This document shows positions 54,630-63,913 of a DNA stretch of 64,000 nt, piece by piece. The stretch comes from Stenotrophomonas sp. BIGb0135 (GTDB lineage: Bacteria; Pseudomonadota; Gammaproteobacteria; Xanthomonadales; Xanthomonadaceae). A model generated the notes under the pieces. That model searched no databases and was not told where the DNA came from. It saw only the letters and a list, made by a program, of their open reading frames with translations. The stretch is from NCBI RefSeq assembly GCF_024810105.1, contig NZ_JANUDX010000002.1, forward strand, positions 1 to 64,000, in the 5' to 3' direction. The number at the start of each line of letters is the position of its first letter. The stretch's first letter is position 1. A program made the position numbers and the translations under genes.

Positions 54630-56404
54630 CGGTCGATGCCGGCCTTTTCGATCCAGCGTTCGATCCCGCGGCGGTCGCGCGCCTGCAGCAGCTTCGGCGC
54701 CATGGCCTGCAACACGGACAGGTCGCTGTCGCGGATCGCACGCCGCACTTCCAGCAACGTGCCCGGGTGCAGGCTGAACTCGGTCAAGCCCAGGGCCAGC
54801 AGCAGGCGGGTCATCAGCGGGTCGCCCGCGATCTCCCCGCACACCGCCACCGGGATGTCGTAGGCCTGGCCGGTGCGCAGGATATGCGCCAGCAGCCGGA
54901 CCACCGCCGGATGCAGCGGCGAGTACAGTTCGCCGACCGCCTCGTTGTTGCGGTCCGCGGCCAGCAGGTACTGCACGAGGTCATTGGTGCCGATCGACAG
55001 GAAGTCGACCAGGTCGATGAAGCTCTCCAGCGCGATCGCCGCGGCCGGCACTTCGATCATCGCGCCGAACGGAATGTGTTCGGCCACCTCGTAGCCTTCG
55101 GCGCGCAGCAGCGCGGCCTGCTTGTGCAGGCGCCGGCGCACCGCGAGGATCTCCTCGCGGGTGCTGACCATCGGGATCAGGATGCGCAGCTTGCCGTACG
55201 CCGAGGCGCGCAGGATCGCGCGCAGCTGCGTGTCGGCGACCTTCGGCCGCGCCAGTGACAGGCGCACGCCGCGCAGGCCCAGCGCCGGGTTCTCTTCGTT
55301 GCTCAGGGTCAGCCCGGTGCGGTCGGCCTTGTCAGCGCCCAGGTCCAGGGTGCGGATGGTGACCGGCCGCCCGCTCATGCCGAGGGCGGCATCGCGGTAG
55401 GTCTCGAACTGCTCCTGCTCGTCGGGCAGTTCGTTGCGCTGCAGGAACAGGAATTCGGTGCGGTACAGGCCCAGACCATGCGCGCCCAGCGCATGCGCCT
55501 GGGTGACGTCCTCGCTGGATTCGGCGTTGGCCAGCAGGGCGATGTCGACGTTGTCGCGGGTGCGCGTCGGCTTGGTCCGCAGGCGGCCCAGTTCGCGCTG
55601 CTCGCGCGCGTGCTCGCGCAACCGCACGCGGTAGCCGCGCAGTTCCGGTGCCTGCGGGTTGACGGTGACCGTGCCGTCGCTGCCATCGATGATCAGCACG
55701 TCGCCATCGGCGACCTTCTGCAGCACGTTGGGCACGTTGACGATCAGCGGCAGGTGCAGGCTGCGCGCCAGGATCGCGCTGTGCGAGAGCGCACTGCCAC
55801 CGGCGGTGACGATGCCGACGACGCCGTGGGCCTGCAGCTGGGCCAGCTCGGAGGGGGCGATGTTGTCGCAGACCAGGATCTCCCCGGCCATGCCTTTCAC
55901 GTCCGGCGGGCGCTTCTGCAGGAAGGCATGGATGCGCCCGATCACATGGTCCAGGTCGTCCATGCGGCTCTTCAGGTAGGCATCGTCCATGCCGTCGAAG
56001 ACCTTGGCCAGGCGGTCGCGCTGCACGCGCAGCGCATAGCCGGCGCTGTACGGGCCGCTGCGGATCAGCTCGTCCAGCCCGAACAGCAGCTCGGGGTCGT
56101 CCAGCAGCAGCGCATGCAGGTCGAGGAACTCACCGACTTCCTGGTTCAGGGCGCCGTGCAGGCGCTGGCGCAGGTCGTGCATTTCCGCACGCGCGGCATC
56201 CACCGCGACGTGCAGGCGCGCCAGTTCTGCGTCGATTTTGGCCGGCGGGATACGTTGTTCGGCCACTTCCAGCGCGTGCGGCAGGCGCACCCGGGCCCGG
56301 CCCAGGGCATTGCCGCGCGAGGCGCCGTGGCCGGCCAGCAGCAGGGCACCGGACGCCGTCCGTGCCGGTGTGCCGGAACCCGGTCGCGACGGCGGCGCCG
56401 GCAT
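54626..56404 (-). CDS. ptsI: phosphoenolpyruvate-protein phosphotransferase (PTS enzyme I)
   Basis: Takes phosphate from PEP and passes it to HPr. The 592-residue product begins with the EI N-terminal domain, has the phospho-His in SALSHSAILARS (about residue 207), and the PEP-binding barrel with YRTEFLFL, GLRGVRLSLARP, and catalytic Cys region AVCGEIAGD. It has no N-terminal GAF domain, so it is EI and not EI-Ntr in form. It is 2 nt from ptsH. Stop codon is shared with a SMAG repeat. Confidence 0.95.
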   Translation of the reverse strand: MPAPPSRPGSGTPARTASGALLLAGHGASRGNALGRARVRLPHALEVAEQRIPPAKIDAELARLHVAVDAARAEMHDLRQRLHGALNQEVGEFLDLHALLLDDPELLFGLDELIRSGPYSAGYALRVQRDRLAKVFDGMDDAYLKSRMDDLDHVIGRIHAFLQKRPPDVKGMAGEILVCDNIAPSELAQLQAHGVVGIVTAGGSALSHSAILARSLHLPLIVNVPNVLQKVADGDVLIIDGSDGTVTVNPQAPELRGYRVRLREHAREQRELGRLRTKPTRTRDNVDIALLANAESSEDVTQAHALGAHGLGLYRTEFLFLQRNELPDEQEQFETYRDAALGMSGRPVTIRTLDLGADKADRTGLTLSNEENPALGLRGVRLSLARPKVADTQLRAILRASAYGKLRILIPMVSTREEILAVRRRLHKQAALLRAEGYEVAEHIPFGAMIEVPAAAIALESFIDLVDFLSIGTNDLVQYLLAADRNNEAVGELYSPLHPAVVRLLAHILRTGQAYDIPVAVCGEIAGDPLMTRLLLALGLTEFSLHPGTLLEVRRAIRDSDLSVLQAMAPKLLQARDRRGIERWIEKAGIDR

Positions 56405-56406
56405 GC

Positions 56407-56676
56407 TCAGCTGTCCTCGTCGAAACGCCGCTCGAACAGCGCGACCACCGCCTCCATCGCGGCGGCTTCGTCTTCGCCGTCGATGCGCACGGTGACCGGG
56501 GTGCCCTGGCCGGCGGCCAGCAGCATCACGCCCATGATGCTCTTTGCGTTGATCTCGCGGCCCTTGGCGGCCATGGTCACGTTGCAGCGGAACGGGGCCA
56601 GCTCCTGCACCAGCTTTGCAGTGGCGCGGGCATGCAGCCCCAGGCGGTTGGATACGGTGAGTTCACGTTCAAGCAT
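56407..56676 (-). CDS. ptsH: phosphocarrier protein HPr
   Basis: An 89-residue phosphocarrier. Phospho-acceptor His15 is in NRLGLHARA, and Ser46 is in NAKSIMGVM, the site that HPr kinase/phosphorylase HprK modifies. So both the PEP and the ATP inputs are possible. Start MLERELTV; an upstream ATG at 56694 would add six residues. It overlaps the EIIA-Man gene by 8 nt. Confidence 0.95.
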   Translation of the reverse strand: MLERELTVSNRLGLHARATAKLVQELAPFRCNVTMAAKGREINAKSIMGVMLLAAGQGTPVTVRIDGEDEAAAMEAVVALFERRFDEDS

Positions 56677-57061
56677 CGTCGACAATCGCTCCATTGCGAG
56701 TGCCTGCCGCAGCAGTGGCAGGTAGTTGATCCAGTCCCTGTTCCGGATAATTCATCACCCGCAACAACATCGGCAGGCTCAGCGCCGAAACCCGGCGAAC
56801 CGGGGTGCCCAGACGAGCCAGTTGCCCGGCCAGATTGCTGGGGCTGGCGCCGTACAGGTCGGTCAGGATCAGCACGCCCTGGCCACTGTCCACCCGGCGC
56901 AAGGCGGCCGAGGCGAGCGGTAGCAGGACGTCCAGGTCTGCGTCGAACGGTACTTCGAAAGCGTCGGTCTTCAGCGGCAGGTGCCGCAGCAACCGGGTCG
57001 CCACCTCCAGCAGGGAGGTGCCAACGCCAGGATGAGTTACGAGGAGAATGCCACAGGTCAT
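56669..57061 (-). CDS. PTS EIIA component, mannose-family type
   Basis: A 130-residue EIIA of the mannose/sorbose family. Phosphorylatable His10 is in LLVTHPGVG, and the later block is LTDLYGASPSNLAG. No EIIB, EIIC or EIID is next to it, so it is likely a regulator rather than a sugar uptake part. It sits between rapZ and ptsH, overlapping ptsH by 8 nt, with 117 nt to rapZ. Confidence 0.9.
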   Translation of the reverse strand: MTCGILLVTHPGVGTSLLEVATRLLRHLPLKTDAFEVPFDADLDVLLPLASAALRRVDSGQGVLILTDLYGASPSNLAGQLARLGTPVRRVSALSLPMLLRVMNYPEQGLDQLPATAAAGTRNGAIVDDA

Positions 57062-57178
57062 CTTCGAACGTTAACAGGTCAACATGAATTGGGGGTAGGG
57101 GGAGCCGCAGGGTCTGGCCCGGGAGCCCCCGGTCGTTACCCGGGTGACGGCCGGAGGATGCCGGCGACCGCCGTGCGA

Positions 57179-58069
57179 TCAGTCCTGTTCGCGATGGAAG
57201 GTGGCCACCTCGGCCCAGCCCTGGTCGCGGGCGTGCCGGGCCATGCGCTCGGCCATGTACACCGAGCGGTGCTTGCCGCCGGTGCAGCCGAAGGCCACGG
57301 TCACGTAGCTGCGGGTGTCATTGCCCAGCCGCGGCAGCCAGGTGTCCAGGAAGTCGACCAGCTGGGCGGCATAGCGTTGGACGTCCGGCTGCGCGTCCAG
57401 GTGCTCGCGCACGCCGGCGTCGCGGCCGGTCATCGAGCGCAGCGCCGGGTCCCAATGCGGGTTGGGCAGCACCCGCACGTCGAACACGAAGTCGGCCTCG
57501 GCCGGCACGCCGCGCTTGTAGGCGAAGGATTCGAACAGCAGCGACAGCTTGTTGCCATGGGTGAGGGCGAACTCGGTCACCACCTTGCGGCGCAACTGGT
57601 GCACGTTGAGGCTGGTCGTGTCGATCACCGCATCGGCGGCGCGGCGCAGCGGCGCGGTCAGTTCGCGCTCGCGCGCGATGGCTTCCGGCAGCGACAGGCC
57701 CAGCTGGCTCAGCGGGTGCCGGCGGCGGGTGTCGGCGTAGCGCTTGAGCAGGGTCTCGTCGGTGGCATCGAAGAACAGCAACTGCGCGTCCAGGCCGGCG
57801 GCCTGGGCTTCTTCGCGCCAGTGCGAGAGTTGGCTCAGATCGCTCTGCCCGCGCACGTCGATGCCCACCGCCAGCCGTCGCGGGGCATCGGCATCGTGGC
57901 CGGCCAGCAGGCTGCGGACGAAGTCCGGCAGCAGGTTGATCGGCAGGTTGTCCGAGCAGTAGTAGTCGAGGTCTTCCAGGGTCTTCAGCGCGACCGTCTT
58001 GCCCGACCCGGACAGGCCGCTGACGATGATCAGGGTCGCGGCGGCTGGGGCGGAGGCGGGGGTACTCAT
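57179..58069 (-). CDS. rapZ: RNase adapter protein RapZ
   Basis: A 296-residue P-loop protein, in E. coli an RNase E adapter and glucosamine-6-phosphate sensor. Walker A GLSGSGKT at residues 18-25, and a basic C-terminal region with [19 protein letters not shown]. Its start overlaps the hprK stop by 4 nt. This order, hprK-rapZ, is usual in beta- and gammaproteobacterial regulatory PTS loci. Targets in xanthomonads are not established. Confidence 0.93.
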   Translation of the reverse strand: MSTPASAPAAATLIIVSGLSGSGKTVALKTLEDLDYYCSDNLPINLLPDFVRSLLAGHDADAPRRLAVGIDVRGQSDLSQLSHWREEAQAAGLDAQLLFFDATDETLLKRYADTRRRHPLSQLGLSLPEAIARERELTAPLRRAADAVIDTTSLNVHQLRRKVVTEFALTHGNKLSLLFESFAYKRGVPAEADFVFDVRVLPNPHWDPALRSMTGRDAGVREHLDAQPDVQRYAAQLVDFLDTWLPRLGNDTRSYVTVAFGCTGGKHRSVYMAERMARHARDQGWAEVATFHREQD

Positions 58070-59016
58070 GGCGTTCGTCGTTCCAACAGGTTGCTGTGGC
58101 GGGCGATGAACATCGCCGCGGGGTCGATACCCTTGGTACGCAGAATGTGCAGCCGGGTGGCCGCCTCGGTGAGTACCGACAGGTTGCGGCCGGGCATGAC
58201 CGGCAGGGTGATCAGCGGCACGTCCAGGTCCAGCACGTGGCGGGTGCCGGAATCGCCGGTCAGGCGCTCGTAGCCGTGCGGGGTGGGTTCGGTCATGGGC
58301 TTGGTCAGGTGCACGATCAGGCGAAGGTACTTGTTCTTCTTTACCGCCGTATCACCGAACATCTCGCGCACGTTGAGCACGCCCAGCCCGCGCACTTCCA
58401 GCAGGTCCTGCAGCAGTTCCGGACAGGTGCCGTCGAGCACGTCCGGGGCGATCTGGGTGAATTCGGGGGCGTCGTCGGCCACCAGCCGGTGGCCGCGGCT
58501 GAGCAGCTCCAGCGCCAGCTCGCTTTTGCCCGACCCCGCCTCGCCGGTGATCAGCACCCCGATCGAGTAGATCTCCATGAACACGCCATGCAGGATCACC
58601 CGCGGCGCCAGGGTGCGGGCCAGGTGGTAGGAAAGGTGGTTGAGCAGTTCGTGGCCACGCTTGGGCGAGATCCACAGCGGGGTCTGCGATTCGTCGGCGG
58701 CCGCGCGCAGGTCTTCCGGGCAGGGCTGGTTGCGGGTGATCACCAGCGCCAGCGGGTGCGACTGCATGATCCGTTCGATGGTTTCCCAGCGCTGCCGCGA
58801 ATCCAGCGAATCCAGCCAGGACAGTTCCTCGGTGCCCAGGATCTGCACCTTGTTGGGGTAGATCGCGTTGAGGTAGCCAGCCAGCGACGGGCGCCGCGAC
58901 ACGGTGTTGCCCGCTTCCAGTTCGCGGCGTTCGCCCTGCTGCCCGGCGATCCAGCGCAGGGCCAGGCGGTCGCGTTGCTGTTCGAACAGCTCACGCGCGG
59001 TGATGCTGGTATTCAT
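58066..59016 (-). CDS. hprK: HPr kinase/phosphorylase
   Basis: A 316-residue bifunctional enzyme that phosphorylates HPr at Ser46 and removes the phosphate. Walker A GEAGSGKS at 158-165, family signature [15 protein letters not shown] near 207-221, and the C-terminal [18 protein letters not shown] 59016 overlaps the ptsN stop by 4 nt; the frame open further upstream lies in ptsN. HprK outside Firmicutes is common in proteobacteria with regulatory PTS. Confidence 0.94.
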   Translation of the reverse strand: MNTSITARELFEQQRDRLALRWIAGQQGERRELEAGNTVSRRPSLAGYLNAIYPNKVQILGTEELSWLDSLDSRQRWETIERIMQSHPLALVITRNQPCPEDLRAAADESQTPLWISPKRGHELLNHLSYHLARTLAPRVILHGVFMEIYSIGVLITGEAGSGKSELALELLSRGHRLVADDAPEFTQIAPDVLDGTCPELLQDLLEVRGLGVLNVREMFGDTAVKKNKYLRLIVHLTKPMTEPTPHGYERLTGDSGTRHVLDLDVPLITLPVMPGRNLSVLTEAATRLHILRTKGIDPAAMFIARHSNLLERRTP

Positions 59017-59465
59017 GCGGCGCTCGCCGGCGGGGGAAATTCGATGACCCGACGCAGTGCCTCGCCGTCGCGCGCTTCGCGCAGCGCCTGGCGGATGGCC
59101 GGCTCGGAAAACAGCTCGGCCAGCTCGGACAGCAGCATCAGGTGTTGATGGGTGTAGTGGGCGGGAACGGCAATGGCGAACACCAGGTCCACCGGTTCGT
59201 CGCCGCCGAACGCGATCGGCGCTTCCAGCCGCAGCAGGGCGCCGCGGGGGCGCTCGAGCAACGGGGCGCGGCCGTGCGGAATGGCGATGCCATGCCCGAT
59301 CGCGGTACTGCCCAGCAGTTCGCGCTGGCACAGGTTCTGGTAGATCTGCTCGGCGTTGGCTTCGCGGCAGGCCAGCAGCCGGGCGGCGGCGAGCAGGACG
59401 CTGTCGCGATCGGCGGCCGGCAACACTTGCGTGCGCACGGCCGCCAGAAGATCAGTCAAGGGCAT
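59013..59465 (-). CDS. ptsN: PTS EIIA-Ntr (PtsN)
   Basis: A 150-residue EIIA of the fructose/nitrogen type. Phosphorylation site His64 is in [10 protein letters not shown]. In enterics this protein governs potassium, phosphate and sigma-54 linked functions. It lies two genes after rpoN, in the conserved rpoN-hpf-ptsN order, and overlaps hprK by 4 nt. Confidence 0.93.
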   Translation of the reverse strand: MPLTDLLAAVRTQVLPAADRDSVLLAAARLLACREANAEQIYQNLCQRELLGSTAIGHGIAIPHGRAPLLERPRGALLRLEAPIAFGGDEPVDLVFAIAVPAHYTHQHLMLLSELAELFSEPAIRQALREARDGEALRRVIEFPPPASAA

Positions 59466-59486
59466 GTCGGGGGAAGAGCGAGGACG

Positions 59487-59804
59487 TCAGTCGTCATTGT
59501 CGCCCACCGGCAGCGGTGCGTGCTGCTGTTTTTTCTCCTTGTGCTTGATGACAAGGCGGTCGAGCTTGTCGGCCAGGATGTCGATGGCGGCATACATGGT
59601 CTGGCCGCCGGCCTCGGCATGCAGGGTCTGGCCGGGGACGTTGGCGCTGGCGTCGACGTGGTGCTCGTTCTTGCGCAGGCCAAGGGTCACGCGCACCTCG
59701 CAGTGCTGGTCGAAGTGCTTGCCCAGGCGCTGCAACTTGGTCTCCACATACTCCTGCAGGGCCGGGGTCACTTCTACATCCTTACCAAACGTCTCGATGC
59801 GCAT
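59487..59804 (-). CDS. hpf: ribosome hibernation promoting factor
   Basis: A 105-residue factor of the short HPF/RaiA family that binds ribosomes in stationary phase and blocks translation. Motifs: MRIETFGKDVEVTPALQEYVETKLQRLGKHFD and KNEHHVDASANVPGQTLHAEAG. A strong GGAG ribosome site (CTCC on the shown strand) precedes the ATG. Its place between rpoN and ptsN matches other proteobacteria. Confidence 0.95.
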   Translation of the reverse strand: MRIETFGKDVEVTPALQEYVETKLQRLGKHFDQHCEVRVTLGLRKNEHHVDASANVPGQTLHAEAGGQTMYAAIDILADKLDRLVIKHKEKKQQHAPLPVGDNDD

Positions 59805-59862
59805 CGGGTTTCTCCTTTGTTCGGATTTGCCAATGAACCTTCCCGCCTGGCGCGGTGAAGCG

Positions 59863-61302
59863 TCAGACGATTCTTACCCTTTCGTGCGAGGCGGAAATGT
59901 TCATGGCCTCACGATACTTCGCCACGGTGCGGCGCGCCACCGGTATTCCCGAGGTTTTGAGCAGGTCAGCCAGCTTGGCGTCAGAAAGCGGTTTGCGCGG
60001 GTTCTCATCATCGATCAGGCGGCGGATCATGGCCTGGATGGCCGTGCTGGACGCTTCCCCGCCGCTGTCGGTGTCGATGCCCGAGGCGAAGAACGCGCGC
60101 AGCGCCAGGGTGCCGCGCGGGGTGCGCACGTACTTGCGGGCGATGGCGCGGGAAATGGTCGATTCGTGCAGGCCCAGTTCGCCGGCGACCTCGCGCAGGG
60201 TCAGCGGGCGCAGTGCCTGTTCGCCGAACTCCAGGAACGCGGCCTGCTGCTGCAGCAGGCTGCGCATGACCCGCAGCAGGGTCTCTCCGCGCGCCTCCAG
60301 CCCCTTGAGCAGCCAGCGTGCTTCCTGCAGGTGGGCGCGCAGGTAGCCGGCGTCGGCATCGCCGCAGCGGCGGATCATCTGTTCGTAGCCGCGGTGGATC
60401 ACTACCTTGGGGCCGGCGTGGGCGGCCAGGGCGGCGCGCCAGACCCCGTTCTGGCGCCAGACCACGCAGTCGGGCACCACATAGCTGTCGTGGGCCAGTT
60501 CGCCGATCTGGGTGCCGGGGCGCGGGTCGAGCGAGCGCAGCAACTGGACGGCGGTGTCCACCTCGGCCAGCGGTTGGCGCAGTTCATGGGCCAGACCGGC
60601 GACGCCGCTGCGCGGCAGCCGCTCCAGCGGGCCGTCGGCGATGCGCCTGGCCAGGGCCAGGCCGGGGGTCTCCGGGGCGAGCACGTCCAGCTGCAGCTGC
60701 AGGCATTCGCCCAGGCTGCGCGCGCCCACCCCGATCGGGTCGAAGCGCTGGATCTGGTGCAGCACCGTGAGGATCTCGGCTTCATCGGCGTGAATGGCCG
60801 GCAGCAGGGTTTCGGCGATCGTGGACAGCGGCTCGCGCAGGTAGCCGTCGTCTTCGAACGCGTCGATCAGGGCCGCGCCGATGCTGCGGTCGCGGACGGA
60901 CAGGTGCGACAGGTGCAGTTGCCACAGCAGGTGGTCGGCCAGGCTTTCGGTCTCGGCCACGCGCTCGGCGGCGCTGCCGTTGTCGTCATCGTCGAACGAC
61001 CCGCCGCTGTTGCCGCTGCTCCAGTCGCCCTCGCCGGGCGCCCAGTCATCGCTGGCCGTGGCCTGGTGCTCGCCGTCGGTGTGGGTATCGGTGGGGGGGG
61101 CCGGGCGATCGTCGTCGCCGGGCGCCACCTCCAGGCCGGGCTCGGCGTTTTCCGCCCAGTCCAGCAGGGGGTTGGTTTCCACCGCCTCGGCGATTTCCAG
61201 CTCGAGTTCGGCGCTGGACATCTGCAACAGCTTGATCGCCTGACGCAGCTGCGGCGTCATGACCAGTTGTTGCCCCAGCGATGTCTGCAGCCGTGCTTTC
61301 AT
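59863..61302 (-). CDS. rpoN: RNA polymerase sigma-54 factor
   Basis: A 479-residue sigma-54. N-terminal glutamine-rich region I with LVMTPQLRQAIKLLQMS, an acidic region II (about 70-120), the core-binding and helix-turn-helix regions, and the RpoN box ARRTVAKYRE near the C-terminus (about residues 455-464). Needs bacterial enhancer-binding proteins to open promoters, and in xanthomonads affects flagella and virulence. It is 40 nt downstream of lptB. Confidence 0.96.
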   Translation of the reverse strand: MKARLQTSLGQQLVMTPQLRQAIKLLQMSSAELELEIAEAVETNPLLDWAENAEPGLEVAPGDDDRPAPPTDTHTDGEHQATASDDWAPGEGDWSSGNSGGSFDDDDNGSAAERVAETESLADHLLWQLHLSHLSVRDRSIGAALIDAFEDDGYLREPLSTIAETLLPAIHADEAEILTVLHQIQRFDPIGVGARSLGECLQLQLDVLAPETPGLALARRIADGPLERLPRSGVAGLAHELRQPLAEVDTAVQLLRSLDPRPGTQIGELAHDSYVVPDCVVWRQNGVWRAALAAHAGPKVVIHRGYEQMIRRCGDADAGYLRAHLQEARWLLKGLEARGETLLRVMRSLLQQQAAFLEFGEQALRPLTLREVAGELGLHESTISRAIARKYVRTPRGTLALRAFFASGIDTDSGGEASSTAIQAMIRRLIDDENPRKPLSDAKLADLLKTSGIPVARRTVAKYREAMNISASHERVRIV

Positions 61303-61343
61303 GCCTGTGCCGAACGAAGGGAAGGCGTTGCGACGGCCGCCGG

Positions 61344-62063
61344 TCAGAGCTTGAAGGTGTCTCCAAGGTAGACGCGACGGACATCGGCATTGTCCAGGAT
61401 CGCGTCCGGTGACCCCTGCGCCAGTACGCTGCCTTCGTTGAGGATATACGCGCGGTCGCAGATTCCCAAGGTTTCGCGCACATTGTGGTCGGTGATCAGG
61501 ACGCCGATGCCACGCTGCTTGAGGTGGGTGACGATGCGCTGGATCTCCCCGACCGAGATCGGATCGACGCCGGCGAAGGGTTCGTCGAGCAGGATCAGGC
61601 GCGGGCGCGCGGCCAGCGCGCGGGCGATCTCGCAGCGGCGGCGCTCGCCACCGGACAGGCTGGCGCCCAACTGGTCGGCCACGTGGCCGAGCTGCAGTTC
61701 ATCCAGCAGCGAATTCAGCTCTTTCTCGCGCCCGGCCTTGTCCAGGTCCTCGCGCAACTCCAGCACCAGGCGCAGGTTGTCGGCCACGGTCAGCTTGCGG
61801 AACACCGACGGCTCCTGCGGGAGGTAGCCCACGCCCTGCTTGGCGCGGGTGTACATCGGGTCGGCGGTGATGTCCTTGCCGTCCAGCACGATGCTGCCGG
61901 CGTCGGCCTCGACCAGCCCGACGATCATGTAGAAGCAGGTGGTCTTGCCGGCACCGTTGGGGCCGAGCAGGCCCACCACTTCACCGGCTTCGAGGGTCAG
62001 GCCGAAATCCTTGACCACTTCGCGCTGCTTGTAGCGCTTGCGCAGGCCTTTGGCGACGAGCAT
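61344..62063 (-). CDS. lptB: LPS transport ATPase LptB
   Basis: ABC ATPase that powers LPS extraction from the inner membrane with LptFG and the periplasmic bridge. The 239-residue product has Walker [10 protein letters not shown] (about 35-43), signature LSGGERRR, Walker [13 protein letters not shown], and the H-loop ITDHNVRET. It overlaps lptA by 1 nt. Confidence 0.97.
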   Translation of the reverse strand: MLVAKGLRKRYKQREVVKDFGLTLEAGEVVGLLGPNGAGKTTCFYMIVGLVEADAGSIVLDGKDITADPMYTRAKQGVGYLPQEPSVFRKLTVADNLRLVLELREDLDKAGREKELNSLLDELQLGHVADQLGASLSGGERRRCEIARALAARPRLILLDEPFAGVDPISVGEIQRIVTHLKQRGIGVLITDHNVRETLGICDRAYILNEGSVLAQGSPDAILDNADVRRVYLGDTFKL

Positions 62064-62617
62064 TACTTCTTGCTCCCGGCGGTGGGGACGGTGGTCTTGG
62101 TGGCCGGCGTGGCCGCCGCCGGCGCGGCGGTCTTGTTCTTGGGCGGAATCACGGTGCGCACGCGGGTGCCGTCGCCACCGCTGTTCATTTCGCCGGTGCG
62201 GGTGTTGTAGGTCATCTTCTGGCCGGCATTGGTGCCGCGCGCGCTCTTGACGTGGTAATTGCCGGTCATGGTCAGCACTTCGGACTTGATGTCGTAGTCG
62301 ATGCGGTCGGCGCTGGCATCCATCCAGGTGCCGTCATCGAGCTGCTGCTTGAGCTTGGCCTGCTTGCCGGTGAACACCGCGCGCACCGCCTCGCCGTCCT
62401 TCATGTAGATCTCCGCGTCCGAGGAGCGCAGGTCCAGGGTGCCCTGGGTGACGATCACGCCCTGGGAGAGCACGGTCTTGCCATCGCCGACCAGGGTGCC
62501 CGACTGGGCGCCGGCGTCGATGGCCATGTCTTCGTTGCGGTCGGTGGACTTCGCGCTGACGGCGAAGGCGGGGACCAGAAGGCTGATCGCACAGGCGGCT
62601 GCAAATAGGATCTTCAT
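62063..62617 (-). CDS. lptA: periplasmic LPS-bridge protein LptA
   Basis: A 184-residue periplasmic beta-jellyroll that forms the LPS bridge. Signal peptide residues 1-22 (cut near VSA-K), then the OstA fold with [23 protein letters not shown] and [15 protein letters not shown]. The C-terminus has an added Ala/Pro/Thr/Lys-rich tail (about 155-184) after [12 protein letters not shown] 62617 is chosen; the longer upstream frame crosses the 149-nt gap to lptC. Confidence 0.93.
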   Translation of the reverse strand: MKILFAAACAISLLVPAFAVSAKSTDRNEDMAIDAGAQSGTLVGDGKTVLSQGVIVTQGTLDLRSSDAEIYMKDGEAVRAVFTGKQAKLKQQLDDGTWMDASADRIDYDIKSEVLTMTGNYHVKSARGTNAGQKMTYNTRTGEMNSGGDGTRVRTVIPPKNKTAAPAAATPATKTTVPTAGSKK

Positions 62618-62766
62618 GGAGTTGGTTTGTCCTGCCAGTGTTGGGGGCGTGGCCGTGGGCGGCCGGGCATCGTCGGGGTCGTGGCCAGGCGGGGGCGCGG
62701 CCGGTGAATCGGGTGGTACTGTGCCGCCGGCGCCGGTCCTGAGGACGTCGCCCGGGCGGCACCGGC

Positions 62767-63327
62767 TCAGCGTTGGGGCGTGTAGCGGCCCTTGGACTGG
62801 CTCAGGAACTGGTAGGTCTTGCTCTTGGAATCCAGCTCGAAGCCGACCCCGGACTGGGTCATGCCCGGACGGGTCATGGTGACCAGGGCATCGGTTTTGG
62901 CTCGGTTTTCCTTGGGAAACACGTCCAGGTGGTCGGTGCGGAAGGTGGTGGGCGGCACGCTGGCGACCTTGGGGCTGTCGCCGCTGACGTTGCCGCTGAG
63001 CTTGAGCTGGTCGCCCTTGGCGCTCACCCAGCCCTTCTCGCTGCGCAGTTCCCAATGGTTGCCTTCGTTGTCGGGCAGCAGGAACAGCGGGGTGGCGATG
63101 CTCATGGTCTCATCGCTGCGCGAGCGCTCCAGCAGCGGCGCCTGCAGGGTGGTGGACTCCTTGCCCTGGTCGTCCAGCGCCACGATCTGGAAGTCGTGCA
63201 GCACGTAATCCTTGGTGCCGTCGTCGACCACCTCGGCCGCCGGTTTGTCGCGGTGGCGCAGCAGCGACCAGCCGCTCAGCAGCGCGGCGACCAGCAGCAG
63301 CCCGCCCAGGGCGGTGCGCCAGCTCAT
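62767..63327 (-). CDS. lptC: LPS export protein LptC
   Basis: A 186-residue bitopic protein, one N-terminal helix (residues 4-22) and a periplasmic jellyroll that passes LPS from LptFG to LptA. Motifs LHDFQIVALDDQGK, ELRSEKGWVSAKGDQLKLSGNV. ATG 63327 overlaps the kdsC stop by 4 nt. The 149 nt between it and lptA have no gene, though a shadow frame crosses. Confidence 0.92.
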   Translation of the reverse strand: MSWRTALGGLLLVAALLSGWSLLRHRDKPAAEVVDDGTKDYVLHDFQIVALDDQGKESTTLQAPLLERSRSDETMSIATPLFLLPDNEGNHWELRSEKGWVSAKGDQLKLSGNVSGDSPKVASVPPTTFRTDHLDVFPKENRAKTDALVTMTRPGMTQSGVGFELDSKSKTYQFLSQSKGRYTPQR

Positions 63328-63872
63328 GCGCCGAACCTCGCCAGAACCGCATCCACCTGGCCCTGCGCGGCCAGCAGCACGTCGCACAGCTCGCGCGCGG
63401 CACCGCGGCCGCCGTCGGCACGGGTCTGCCAGTGCACACGCTCGGCGATCCAGGGGTGGGCATTGGCCGGGGCCACGGCCAGGCCGACGGCGCACAGCGG
63501 GGCCAGGTCGGGCAGGTCGTCGCCCATGAACGCCACCTGGTCCAGGCCGATCCCGTGGGTCTCGCACAGCGCGCGCACGCTGGCCAGCTTGTCGCCGACC
63601 GCGATCTGGGTGTCGATGCCCAGGTCCGCGCCGCGCTTCTGCGCCGAGAGGCTGTTGCGCGCGGTGATCAGCACCGGGTGGATGCCGTGCTGTTGCAGCA
63701 GTTTCAGGCCAAGTCCGTCCTGCACGTAATACGCCTTGCTCTCGTTGCCCTCACGGTCGTAGTAGAGCCGACCGTCGGTGAGCGTGCCGTCCACGTCGAA
63801 GCAGGCCAGCCGGATGCGGCCGGCGATGGCATGCAGGTGGGACGGGAAACCGGGCAGCGGGGAGTAGGGCAT
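63324..63872 (-). CDS. kdsC: 3-deoxy-D-manno-octulosonate 8-phosphate phosphatase
   Basis: HAD-family phosphatase that makes free Kdo for lipid A-core synthesis. The 182-residue product has the catalytic CFDVDGTLTDGRLYYD (nucleophile Asp at about 26), GLGLKLLQQHG, and the late motif MGDDLPDLAPL. It overlaps lptC by 4 nt and follows kdsD, the usual kdsD-kdsC-lptC-lptA-lptB order. Confidence 0.95.
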   Translation of the reverse strand: MPYSPLPGFPSHLHAIAGRIRLACFDVDGTLTDGRLYYDREGNESKAYYVQDGLGLKLLQQHGIHPVLITARNSLSAQKRGADLGIDTQIAVGDKLASVRALCETHGIGLDQVAFMGDDLPDLAPLCAVGLAVAPANAHPWIAERVHWQTRADGGRGAARELCDVLLAAQGQVDAVLARFGA

Positions 63873-63913
63873 CGGCAGGGGGATCTGGCTGAATGGCGGA
63901 AGGGAACTGTGGT

